Of a stretch of 64,000 nucleotides of DNA, positions 1-7,729 are shown in pieces. Under the pieces are notes generated by a model that was not told the origin of the DNA, made no database searches, and saw only the letters and a program-made list of their open reading frames with translations. Origin of the DNA: JAAYFT01 sp041655755 (GTDB taxonomy: Bacteria > Bacillota > Clostridia > Tissierellales > Tissierellaceae). The translations under genes were made by a program, and so were the position numbers. Within the stretch, counting starts at the first letter, position 1; each line of letters starts with the position of its first letter. The stretch is taken from contig JBBAEY010000001.1 in assembly GCA_041655755.1 (NCBI GenBank), positions 1 to 64,000 of the forward strand. Reading direction: 5' to 3'.

Positions 1-739
1 ATATTTGGCCGTATCCCATTCTAATAGTTAAGTATACCAGCCCAAGGGCCATTAGTCCACCTGCCATAGTCAAAAATAATCCTTCTAATAGGAATGGAAA
101 TCCTATAAAGCTATCTGGTGCTCCTAGGAGCCTTAGGGTATTGATTTGCTCCCTGTTATTGTATATTCCCTGCCTAATAATATGGGATATGACAACTAGA
201 GTGGATATTCCCGTCGCTGTAACCACCAATATGCCAACTAGGGTGAGCAGGCCTATTAGGCTCTGAAGCTTATCTATTATATCCCTATTATCCCTTATGT
301 AATCTATATCTTTAAACAGCTCTAGCTTTTCCAAGATACTGTCTAACTTTTCCATATTGATTTTTACCTCGATAAAGGCCTGAAAGGGGTTGGAGTCAAA
401 TAGTTCCAATACCTTGGCCTCCTTGCCCAATATATCTACCATTCTGTCATGGGACTCTTCCTTATCTACTAGCTTTACCTGGCCTACCTCCCTGATCATT
501 CTAATTCCCTCTATTAGGTTGTTTATTTCACTATCTGTCATCTTTTCATCAAAATAAATATTTATTTCAGCCTCTTTTTTCAGCATATCCACTAGGTCCT
601 GGCTTATCCACCAGGCTGATACTATGGAAGATAGGATGAAAAATATGAGCCCTATACTAAATATGGACAGGAGATTGGAGAGGAAATCTATCCGAAATAT
701 GGTCTTGGCTTCCTTGAAAAAATATCCTAGGTTTTTCAC
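1..739 (-). CDS. ftsX: Cell-division ABC transporter permease FtsX (partial, cut by the window edge)
   Basis: About 246 N-terminal codons are present; the C-terminus lies outside the window. The GTG start at 739 overlaps the ftsE stop by four bases (GTGA), which indicates translational coupling. The visible protein has a short cytoplasmic N-terminus (VKNLGYFFKEAKTIFRIDFL), a first membrane helix at about residues 20-40, a large extracytoplasmic loop (about 45-170) and then two more hydrophobic segments around TLVGILVVTATGISTLVV and FLLEGLFLTMAGGLMALGLV. This is the FtsX topology. FtsEX relays ATP hydrolysis in the cytoplasm to a peptidoglycan hydrolase or its activator outside the cell. The secreted coiled-coil gene two genes upstream is the natural partner of the extracellular loop. 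The family is clear; the precise role (division, elongation or sporulation) is inference. Confidence 0.9.
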   Translation of the reverse strand, partial: MKNLGYFFKEAKTIFRIDFLSNLLSIFSIGLIFFILSSIVSAWWISQDLVDMLKKEAEINIYFDEKMTDSEINNLIEGIRMIREVGQVKLVDKEESHDRMVDILGKEAKVLELFDSNPFQAFIEVKINMEKLDSILEKLELFKDIDYIRDNRDIIDKLQSLIGLLTLVGILVVTATGISTLVVISHIIRQGIYNNREQINTLRLLGAPDSFIGFPFLLEGLFLTMAGGLMALGLVYLTIRMGYGQI

Positions 740-1413
740 TGAACTCCACCTCTGCTTTCCACTCCTACACTGCCCTTGTCCACCCTTATAAGTTTTCCTT
801 CTTCTATTTCCTCCAGTAGGTGGGTGGCATGGGTTGTAATGACTACTGCTGTATCCTCACTTCTAAATGAGGCCAGTAGTTTCATTATCTTCATGGCATT
901 GTCCATGTCTAGGTTGCCCGTTGGCTCATCTGCTAGTATAAGGACTGGCTTCCGCGCTACGGCTCTGGCTATGGCTACCCTTTGGGTCTCTCCATAGGAA
1001 AGGTGTTCTACTAGGGTATCTATCTTGTGGCCCAGCCCCACCTTCTCCAGGGAGTTTTTTGCCTCCTCCTTAATGGCCCTTGAGGGTATATCTAGAAATC
1101 TGAGTCCTAGTATGACATTTTCTAAGGCTGTCCTCCCCTTTATTAACTTGAATTCCTGAAATACAGGTCCTACCAGCCTCCTTAGCCTTCTTATATTTGC
1201 TTCCTCTTCTTTTTTCATGGCTAGGCCCAGGACCTTTAATTGTCCCTCTGTAGGATATTCCATGCCCATAAATAGCTTTAGGAGGCTTGTCTTGCCTGAG
1301 CCACTGGGGCCGATGATATAGGCTAATTCCCCCATTTCTATTGTCAAGTTTACATCTTTTAATGCCCTGGTACCATCTCCATATATCAGCGAAATGTTTT
1401 TTGCTTCAATCAC
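736..1413 (-). CDS. ftsE: Cell-division ABC transporter ATPase FtsE
   Basis: A 225-residue ABC ATPase, the usual FtsE length. Walker A is GPSGSGKTSLLK (about residues 36-47), the Q-loop lies in VFQEFKLIKGRTALENV, the signature is LSYGETQRVAIARA (normally LSGGEQQR) and Walker B is LILADEPTGNLD, followed by a switch His in VITTHA. Q-loop residues FKLI and the following ALENV are typical of FtsE. The start is GTG at 1413, with GGGGTGA five bases upstream. It lies 13 bp after the coiled-coil gene and overlaps ftsX. It works as an FtsE2X2 complex at the membrane. The Tyr and Thr in the signature motif are minor departures from the family. Confidence 0.93.
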   Translation of the reverse strand: MIEAKNISLIYGDGTRALKDVNLTIEMGELAYIIGPSGSGKTSLLKLFMGMEYPTEGQLKVLGLAMKKEEEANIRRLRRLVGPVFQEFKLIKGRTALENVILGLRFLDIPSRAIKEEAKNSLEKVGLGHKIDTLVEHLSYGETQRVAIARAVARKPVLILADEPTGNLDMDNAMKIMKLLASFRSEDTAVVITTHATHLLEEIEEGKLIRVDKGSVGVESRGGVQ

Positions 1414-1426
1414 CTAAATCACCCCG

Positions 1427-2527
1427 TCAAAATAGTTTTATGGCTACTAAAATTTCCAAATATCCCTCTCTAGCTTCCACAGTTTTTATTATGTTGCTTC
1501 CAATGATAGGTTCAAAATCTAGTAGGAAATCTCCGGCCTCAAATAATTCACTTAGGGTTCCAGCCTCTAGAGGCATGTCCAGGAAACTTCCGCTTTCTGC
1601 CAGAAACTTCAGTAGCTGTCCCTCTTCGATGCTAAAGTTTCCAGTTAAAAATAATCCCTTATCCGGGGCATTTAACTCTATTTGCCCATCCCTAAACCTT
1701 ATTTCCATCTTGGGAATCCATTCATAACTATTTATTATATCGTTAAAGACTTCTTCTTCTATTGTAGCCTTAATTCCCCTCAGGGTCAGGTTCTGCTTTA
1801 TTCCACTGCTGGGAAAGTTTCCCTCTTCAATTATCTTTGTAAAGCCCTGGGTGAATTCTCCAATTAGCTTTTTAAGCTCCGCCATCATGATGGATATATA
1901 TTCCAATCTCTCTAAGTAAAGCTCCCTATGGCTTAGGAGGGAGGCAAGATAGTCCTCCTGGTTTTTTACGATTACTTGTTTTCTAGCTATATTTTCTTCC
2001 AGTTCTGCCTGCTTATCTCCCAATAGTCTTTTGCTTTCATCGAGTTTAAGTTTCTCTTCACTTAATTCCCTCTTTTTCTCCTCTATGTTTCCCAGTAGAC
2101 CTTCTGTATTTTTAGTCAAATCCTTCAATATATTTATCCGCCTTATCAGGGAGGTCAAACTATCTGAGCTCAAAATTATTTCAAGATAGGAGCCAGGGCC
2201 CATTCTTTGATATGTCTTCAGCACTGCTTCCAAGGCATCCAGGTTTTTTTCATATTCTTTCTCCTGCTCCCTTATCCTAAGGTCCAGGCTTTCTATGCCC
2301 CTGGATATATCCCCTATTTCACTGTCTATTCTCTTGCTTTCCCTTTCCATTTCCTCTATTTCCTGGACCTGGACAAAGAGCTTCTTTAGTATCTCCTTTT
2401 CCTCTTCACTTATATTGACTAGCTTTTCCTTTATTTCCATTATCTCTTGGCTGTCTTCGGTAAATATCTCAGAGGATGTAAACAGGATCAGGGCAACCAG
2501 TATAAATATGAGGGCTTTTCTCTTCAT
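1427..2527 (-). CDS. Secreted coiled-coil protein, putative FtsEX partner without a hydrolase domain
   Basis: A 366-residue protein with an N-terminal signal peptide (MKRKALIFILVALILFTSS). Heptad-rich coiled coil covers about residues 25-225, interrupted by the segment YQRMGPGSYLEIILSSDSL, which is characteristic of the PcsB/CwlO/EnvC coiled-coil family. In those families a CHAP, NlpC/P60 or LytM hydrolase domain follows. Here the last 140 residues instead form an unrecognised, mostly beta-like domain, and I see no Cys-His or metal-ligand hydrolase motif. Its position directly before ftsE-ftsX supports a role as the extracellular partner of FtsEX, either as a hydrolase-less activator or a scaffold. 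AGGAGG seven bases before the ATG overlaps the stop codon of the upstream ABC ATPase gene, so the genes are probably co-transcribed. Family assignment is fair; function is inferred. Confidence 0.75.
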   Translation of the reverse strand: MKRKALIFILVALILFTSSEIFTEDSQEIMEIKEKLVNISEEEKEILKKLFVQVQEIEEMERESKRIDSEIGDISRGIESLDLRIREQEKEYEKNLDALEAVLKTYQRMGPGSYLEIILSSDSLTSLIRRINILKDLTKNTEGLLGNIEEKKRELSEEKLKLDESKRLLGDKQAELEENIARKQVIVKNQEDYLASLLSHRELYLERLEYISIMMAELKKLIGEFTQGFTKIIEEGNFPSSGIKQNLTLRGIKATIEEEVFNDIINSYEWIPKMEIRFRDGQIELNAPDKGLFLTGNFSIEEGQLLKFLAESGSFLDMPLEAGTLSELFEAGDFLLDFEPIIGSNIIKTVEAREGYLEILVAIKLF

Positions 2528-2538
2528 TTTTCTGCCTC

Positions 2539-3315
2539 CTAGGATTTTCTCAATATGAAAAATTGTTTTTTATACTCAATGGTTTCTATGTCATCGTAAA
2601 TCTTACTAAATACATCTTGGACAAAGGCTCTGTCTATGTCCTCCACCTGAAAGTGTCCAAATACTTCTCCATCCTTTAACAATATTATACTATCGCAGTA
2701 GTTCAGTACCATATTTGGGTCGTGGAGGGTGATAATTCCAGATTTTCCCCTACTCTTAATTATTTCCCTTATCTTTGATAATACCATATGACTATTATTA
2801 AAATCTAGTGTACTATTGGGTTCATCAAACAACATAATTTCTGAATTTTGAAGAAGGGCACGGGCAACGATTACCAATTGCCTCTGCCCTTCGCTGAGGT
2901 GCAGAAAATTTGATAGGTGCTTATCTTCCATGCCTACATATTTTAATGCCTCATAGGCTTTTTCCCTATCTTCCTTGGAGGGGCTGTCAAATATACCCAA
3001 ATAAGGATTTATACCCATGAGTACAATGTCTATGACCTCGGTGTCATAGACTATGCTATGCCTTTGGGGCATAAAGCTAATATGCTTGGCTCTTTCTTTT
3101 TCCCTGTATGTAAATATGTCCTTGCCATGGACAAGGACCTGCCCCCTCAGGGGATTTAATAGACCTCCAATTACCCTCAAAAGAGTGGTCTTTCCAGCTC
3201 CATTCAGGCCCAGAAGGCCCAATAAACTTCCGCTTTCCATGGAAAAGTCTATGTCTTTCAAAACTAATTCCCTGCCATAGCCTGCATTTATTTCCTCTAC
3301 CTTTAACAATTCCAT
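2539..3315 (-). CDS. ABC transporter ATPase, iron-chelate/cobalamin type (FecE/BtuD family)
   Basis: A 258-residue ATPase. Walker A is GLNGAGKTTLLRV (about 36-48), followed by ISFMPQRH (Q-loop), the signature LSEGQRQLVIVARALLQ and Walker B IMLFDEPNSTLD, with the switch His in ITLHDPN. LSEGQRQ and the FMPQ Q-loop are typical of the FepC/BtuD class that pairs with FecCD permeases. It is the third gene of the transporter (binding protein, permease, ATPase) and starts 10 bp after the permease. Its C-terminal tail of about 30 residues (DIDRAFVQDVFSKIYDD) is typical of siderophore/heme systems. The substrate is not readable from this gene; see the binding protein. Confidence 0.9.
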   Translation of the reverse strand: MELLKVEEINAGYGRELVLKDIDFSMESGSLLGLLGLNGAGKTTLLRVIGGLLNPLRGQVLVHGKDIFTYREKERAKHISFMPQRHSIVYDTEVIDIVLMGINPYLGIFDSPSKEDREKAYEALKYVGMEDKHLSNFLHLSEGQRQLVIVARALLQNSEIMLFDEPNSTLDFNNSHMVLSKIREIIKSRGKSGIITLHDPNMVLNYCDSIILLKDGEVFGHFQVEDIDRAFVQDVFSKIYDDIETIEYKKQFFILRKS

Positions 3316-3324
3316 ATATTCCTC

Positions 3325-4311
3325 CTATCTATATCTGCTCATCAAATAGGCCAAATATGGCGCACCTATGAAGGTTGTCAGTATGCTGATGGGGATTTCA
3401 CTGCTAGAGATGCTCCTTGCCAAGCAATCGGCGATTATAAGTATGATGGCTCCAAGTATTCCTGAAAAGATAGCTGTGCTGAAATCATTTTTTTTCCTGA
3501 TTATTCTTCCCATATGGGCTGCTATGAGCCCTACAAAAGATATGAGGCCTGTAATGCTGACTATGCTGGCTACTACCAAGGTGGCAGCTATTATGACTAG
3601 GAGTCTTACCCTTTTCACATTTAGTCCCAGGCTCCTCCCCTCCTCGTCGCTAAGAGATAAGAGATTTATCTGCCATCTCAAGAGGAATAAAATAATTAGG
3701 CCCAGGGCAAAAAAGGGCAGGATAGATATGAGCTTGTCAGATGTGACCCCTGCAAATGTCCCCATGGACCAAAATTCTATGGCGGCAAGCTGCCTTTCCG
3801 GATCTGCAAAAAACTTGAGTAGCATTATGGCACCTTGGGTTATAGAGCCGATGATAATCCCGGCCAGTACTATGGTGGATATACCCCTGTCCCTTGACAT
3901 ATTTGTGAGGGCAATAGCAGTGAATACTGCTATTAACCCTCCAAGAAATGCGCTTATGCTTATGGCATATATGCTGCCGGATAAAAATATTATGGCAATT
4001 GCTGCCCCTAGATTTGCACCTGATGACACTCCCATTATATCAGGTGTAGCCAGGGGATTTTTAAATATATTCTGGTATATGCTTCCAGATATACTCAGAC
4101 CCATGCCTGCCAAAACCACCATAATGGTCCTTGAAAGTCTGAGGTGGAAGAATACCATTTTTGTCAAATCATCTACCCTCTGTCCTGTGACAATCCTAAT
4201 TATATCCCCTAGGGAGATATGGTATCTTCCAACGGATATTGACAGGACAAAGGCTATTATAAGCAAGATGGCGGCTGTTGTGTATTGATAAAGCTCCTTT
4301 TTGGCTTTCAT
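3325..4311 (-). CDS. FecCD-family ABC transporter permease
   Basis: A 328-residue polytopic membrane protein with about nine or ten hydrophobic segments. It contains the FecCD hallmarks RLSRTIMVVLAGMGLSISG and NPLATPDIMGVSSGANLGAA near residues 55-110, and the coupling region SLGLNVKRVRLLVIIAAT. The ATG at 4309-4311 shares its last base with the TAA stop of the binding protein, so translation is coupled. It forms the transmembrane channel for an iron-chelate, heme or corrinoid complex together with the neighbouring ATPase. The family is certain and the substrate is not. Confidence 0.92.
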   Translation of the reverse strand: MKAKKELYQYTTAAILLIIAFVLSISVGRYHISLGDIIRIVTGQRVDDLTKMVFFHLRLSRTIMVVLAGMGLSISGSIYQNIFKNPLATPDIMGVSSGANLGAAIAIIFLSGSIYAISISAFLGGLIAVFTAIALTNMSRDRGISTIVLAGIIIGSITQGAIMLLKFFADPERQLAAIEFWSMGTFAGVTSDKLISILPFFALGLIILFLLRWQINLLSLSDEEGRSLGLNVKRVRLLVIIAATLVVASIVSITGLISFVGLIAAHMGRIIRKKNDFSTAIFSGILGAIILIIADCLARSISSSEIPISILTTFIGAPYLAYLMSRYR

Positions 4312-5345
4312 TACTTACTTATCTTCTCTTTTTCTATGCTTATCTCGTAGAATTCCTGATAAAACTCCACTAGGTCATCTAGAAATTCTTCATAGCTGTA
4401 CTCGTCTTCGTGTAGGATACTATTTAGCCACATGGTGCCCAATATACTAGATGGTATGGGGGAATCCCATAACTCTATATTGCTGGGCATGGCATATACC
4501 TGCTTGTTCTTTATGGCATCGATACCCGACAATTTATAGTCCTCAAGTATATCCTCCTTTGAATACTTGGCCCCTGGAGCTATTACAATCATATCTGGAT
4601 TGTAGGAAATAAGCTGCTCATAGGAGATTATAGCCCAATAATTATCGTCTATATCTGCCACATTTTCGCCGCCTGCTGTTTCAATCATATAGTTTTGATA
4701 CATTCTCTTAGTAGCTGTAGATAAAAAGTCGCTGTTGCCTCCGAAATAAATTCTTTTCTTACTTTCTTCATTGTTCTTGGCTATTTCTTTTATCTTTTGA
4801 GTCTTCTCGTCATAGTAGGATATTAATTTTTCTGCCCTGTCTTCGGTCCCAGTGGCCTTGCCGATAATTTGTAAACTTTCTTTGAGTAAATCCATATCTT
4901 CTGGATCTATGGCAATAACCTTTATTCCCATATCCTCTAAAGTACTTATGGTATCCTTTAACCTGACTGGAACTATAACTAGGTCTGGCTCAAGGGCCAA
5001 GGTCCCCTCTAGGTTAAAGTCTTTGGCAGTGCCTACATTGGGCAGGTCTAAAAACTCTGCTGCTGCCATGGCATAGATTGGCCTAGTATTGGCATTGGCT
5101 TCCACGCCCACTACTCTATCCTTTAGTCCAAGGGCTATGAGCATTGATGTTGATATATAGTAGCCACTTACTATTCTTTCAGCTTCCTTATCCAGTGTTA
5201 CTTCCCTTCCCAATTGATCCTTGATTGTAATTTTTTCATCCTTATGGGGAGTGTCCTCTGTTTTGGAGCAAGCCATGGCTGATAATAGCATAATCACTGC
5301 TAGGCCCAAAAGTATAATCCTCGACTTTAAATTTCTTGACTGCAT
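4311..5345 (-). CDS. ABC transporter substrate-binding lipoprotein (iron-chelate/corrinoid type)
   Basis: A 344-residue class III binding protein. The signal sequence ends in LLSAMACSK, a slightly unusual lipobox (AMAC), so it is probably a lipoprotein. The body begins with ITIKDQLGREVTLDKEAERI, the usual opening of the PeripBP_2 domain. ALEPDLVIVP and a long connecting helix (LLKESLQIIGKATGTEDRAE) follow. It lies 38 bp downstream of nrdJ on the same strand. Because NrdJ needs adenosylcobalamin, corrinoid uptake is a reasonable guess, but sequence alone does not separate siderophore, heme and corrinoid binding proteins. Confidence 0.85.
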   Translation of the reverse strand: MQSRNLKSRIILLGLAVIMLLSAMACSKTEDTPHKDEKITIKDQLGREVTLDKEAERIVSGYYISTSMLIALGLKDRVVGVEANANTRPIYAMAAAEFLDLPNVGTAKDFNLEGTLALEPDLVIVPVRLKDTISTLEDMGIKVIAIDPEDMDLLKESLQIIGKATGTEDRAEKLISYYDEKTQKIKEIAKNNEESKKRIYFGGNSDFLSTATKRMYQNYMIETAGGENVADIDDNYWAIISYEQLISYNPDMIVIAPGAKYSKEDILEDYKLSGIDAIKNKQVYAMPSNIELWDSPIPSSILGTMWLNSILHEDEYSYEEFLDDLVEFYQEFYEISIEKEKISK

Positions 5346-5383
5346 AAAACCATCTCCTCTATAAAGATTATATCCTAATTATC

Positions 5384-7516
5384 TTAAAAAGAACATGGAC
5401 TATATCCACAATCTTGACATTCGGAGCATCCTCCGCTGTGAATTAACCTGCCTCCGCACATTGGGCAGTTTTCAGGATCTTCTTTTATTTGTTCCGCTGC
5501 CAGTTCATTGATTTCATTCTTTAACCTATCTATTTTTTCAATCCTAGTTTCCTGTGATTTGTCTGTAATCAAGATTCCTGCTCTTGCACAGCCGTCCCTA
5601 TATATGGTGACCCCCTTTATACCTTTTTCCCAGGCATATAGGTAGAGATCCTCTACCTCTTCTACTGTAAATTCGTTGGGCACATTGACTGTGGACGATA
5701 TGCTGGCATCTATATACTGCTGCCAGGCCGACTGTACATCTATCCTATCCTTGTAGTTTAGATTAGATGTGGTGATGAAGAAATCAGGTAAATCCTCTTC
5801 CCTGGATAGATTGTTCATATCCATATACTCCTTTACAATTGGAGTAAATACCTTGTAGTAAGTATCTATATGGTGTAGGGACTCTGACTTTCTGGTATAG
5901 GATATTTGAAATATGGGTTCTACCCCATTGCTACAGCCTATTAATGTCGATATGCTTCCCGTTGGGGGTATGGTGAGCAGTTGGCTATTTCTCAGACCAT
6001 GCTCCTCTATCAATGCCATTACTTCCTCATTTACATTGGATAGCAAAAATGGGGACTTCATTATCCCTTCCCTCTTGTATCTTGGGAATGGTCCATTTTC
6101 TGCTGCCAATAGGGCCGATTGCCTCAAGGCCTCATTCACCATGGTATGGCCTATCTTGTGTATCAGGGATATGGATTCCTTATCTCCGTATTTTACCCCC
6201 ATCTTAATAAACATATCTGCCAATCCCATGATGCCCAAACCTATTTGCCTAAGCTCCCTGGACATTTCTCTTTGCTGCTCTAGGGGGTGGAGTTCCATAT
6301 TTTCATCTAGTACTTCATTCAAATATATGACCCCTTCCCTTACCATTTGGCCAAATTTCTCGTATTCAAAGTAGGCAAACTTGGTAAAGGGATTCTTGAC
6401 AAACTCTGATAGGTTGATGGAGGACAGGTTGCAGCTTCCAAAGGCAGGCAGGGTTTCCTCTGCACATGGATTAACCCCTGCAAATTCAAAGTTCTCATCT
6501 TCACTCATCAGGTGCCAGCTATTTATACGATCTGTATAGAGTACTCCCGGCTCCGCCATATTCCAATTATTTTTAGCTATCTTCCTGAAGAGCTCCCTGG
6601 CCTTGACTGTCTTCTCCATTTCTTCACCTGTAGACTCTACCTTAAAATATAGCTTGTATTCTAGGTCCTCATGTATAGCCCTTATAAAGTCGTCATCTAT
6701 ATTTACAGATATATTTGCATAGTTTACCTTCTTTAGGTCGTTTTTTACATCGATAAAGTCCTCTATATCCGGATGGCTTATGTCCATATTTAGCATCAAG
6801 GCCCCCCGTCTCCCCCTCATGCCAATCAGGCCCGTTACCATGGAGAAAAGGTCCATGAAGGACACAGCTCCCGTTGTTGTCACGGCGGCATTGTTGACCT
6901 TGGAGCCCTTTGGCCTTAGCTTGCTTATACTAAGTCCCACTCCTCCGCCATAGGAATATGTCCTAGCTAGCTGCTTGGCAGTATCGAATATGGACTCTAT
7001 ATTGTCCTCTACCTTTGGAAGGACATAGCAGTTGGACAGGGTAATCTTCCTTCCCAACTTGTCCAAGCCCCTACCTGCTAGTATCCGTCCAGCAGGCATA
7101 AATTTCTTGTCCTTTATGGCCTTTTTGATGGAGTTGTTGCCACCACTTACCCTGTCTAGGAAATTGTCGAAACTCTCGTAGTCGAACCGGTATTTCTTCT
7201 CGTAAATATCCCTTTGTAGGTCCGTCATAATCCAGCCTTGTTCCCTAAGCCTGGTTCTTTCCTCCCTATAAATGATGTAGAGTTTTGCCACATCCGGCCT
7301 GGTCTTCATCAGCTCTATTTCTACAAAATCTTGTATTTTTTCTATATTTACGACTTCTAGTTCCTTGAGGTCTATATAGGCCTTGTTGGCGATTTCCTTT
7401 GCCAATTCCTCGTCTACGCCTATTTCCGACTCTGCCATTGCCTTTTTTACGGCATTTTCAATTTTCTCCTCTTCAAATACGACTATGTCGCCATTTCGCT
7501 TTTCTACGTTTAACAT
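5384..7516 (-). CDS. nrdJ: Adenosylcobalamin-dependent (class II) ribonucleoside-diphosphate reductase
   Basis: A 710-residue protein that reduces ribonucleotides to deoxyribonucleotides using adenosylcobalamin, so no oxygen or NrdB partner is needed. Residues 1-90 form an ATP-cone (MLNVEKRNGDIVVFEEEKIE). The barrel carries the active-site segments ITLSNCYVLPKVEDNIESIF, NPCAEETLPAFGSCNLSSIN (catalytic Cys and Glu) and the phosphate-binding PPTGSISTLIGCSNGVEP. The C-terminus has a Cys-rich tail (CPMCGGRLIHSGGCSEC, then CGYSPCSF) that serves as the redox shuttle and metal-binding end in this subfamily. The start is ATG with AGAGGGGG upstream. No B12 riboswitch is visible upstream, but an NrdR-like box is. 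Confidence 0.95.
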   Translation of the reverse strand: MLNVEKRNGDIVVFEEEKIENAVKKAMAESEIGVDEELAKEIANKAYIDLKELEVVNIEKIQDFVEIELMKTRPDVAKLYIIYREERTRLREQGWIMTDLQRDIYEKKYRFDYESFDNFLDRVSGGNNSIKKAIKDKKFMPAGRILAGRGLDKLGRKITLSNCYVLPKVEDNIESIFDTAKQLARTYSYGGGVGLSISKLRPKGSKVNNAAVTTTGAVSFMDLFSMVTGLIGMRGRRGALMLNMDISHPDIEDFIDVKNDLKKVNYANISVNIDDDFIRAIHEDLEYKLYFKVESTGEEMEKTVKARELFRKIAKNNWNMAEPGVLYTDRINSWHLMSEDENFEFAGVNPCAEETLPAFGSCNLSSINLSEFVKNPFTKFAYFEYEKFGQMVREGVIYLNEVLDENMELHPLEQQREMSRELRQIGLGIMGLADMFIKMGVKYGDKESISLIHKIGHTMVNEALRQSALLAAENGPFPRYKREGIMKSPFLLSNVNEEVMALIEEHGLRNSQLLTIPPTGSISTLIGCSNGVEPIFQISYTRKSESLHHIDTYYKVFTPIVKEYMDMNNLSREEDLPDFFITTSNLNYKDRIDVQSAWQQYIDASISSTVNVPNEFTVEEVEDLYLYAWEKGIKGVTIYRDGCARAGILITDKSQETRIEKIDRLKNEINELAAEQIKEDPENCPMCGGRLIHSGGCSECQDCGYSPCSF

Positions 7517-7583
7517 TTTATCCCCCTCTTTATGTATTGGTGTAAAAATCCCCTATCCCAAGGATAGTGGATTTTTAAGTAGT

Positions 7584-7599
7584 TCACTATATATAGTAT
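7584..7599. promoter_or_regulatory. NrdR-like box upstream of nrdJ
   Basis: TCACTATATATAGTAT matches the NrdR consensus (acaCwAtATaTwgtgt) at 14 of 16 positions and is centred at 7591.5. A weaker partial match (CAATATATCA, 7629-7638) is centred 42 bp further upstream, an integral four helical turns. NrdR boxes normally occur as phased pairs upstream of ribonucleotide reductase genes. No nrdR gene is in the window. Confidence 0.6.
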
Positions 7600-7705
7600 G
7601 TATTTACGGCCCTCCCTACTACATATACCAATATATCAAAGAAGATATGAAAAATCAAATTAAGATAAATTAATATATTATTCCCATTAAGGGACCAAAG
7701 GCCTA

Positions 7706-7729
7706 GAAAAAAAGGAGCCAAGGCTCCTT
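7706..7729 (-). terminator. Rho-independent terminator of htpG
   Basis: Read on the minus strand, AAGGAGCC-TT-GGCTCCTT is followed by a run of T. The 8-bp stem overlaps the htpG stop codon, and the run of A at 7707-7713 on the plus strand supplies the U tract. Confidence 0.85.

Noticed and set aside
3368..4288. 306-codon open frame opposite the FecCD permease
   Set aside because: It mirrors the coding bias of the permease, has no ribosome site and matches no protein pattern.
7517..7727. Cobalamin riboswitch before nrdJ
   Set aside because: No B12-box-like sequence could be found; only the NrdR-like dyad is visible.
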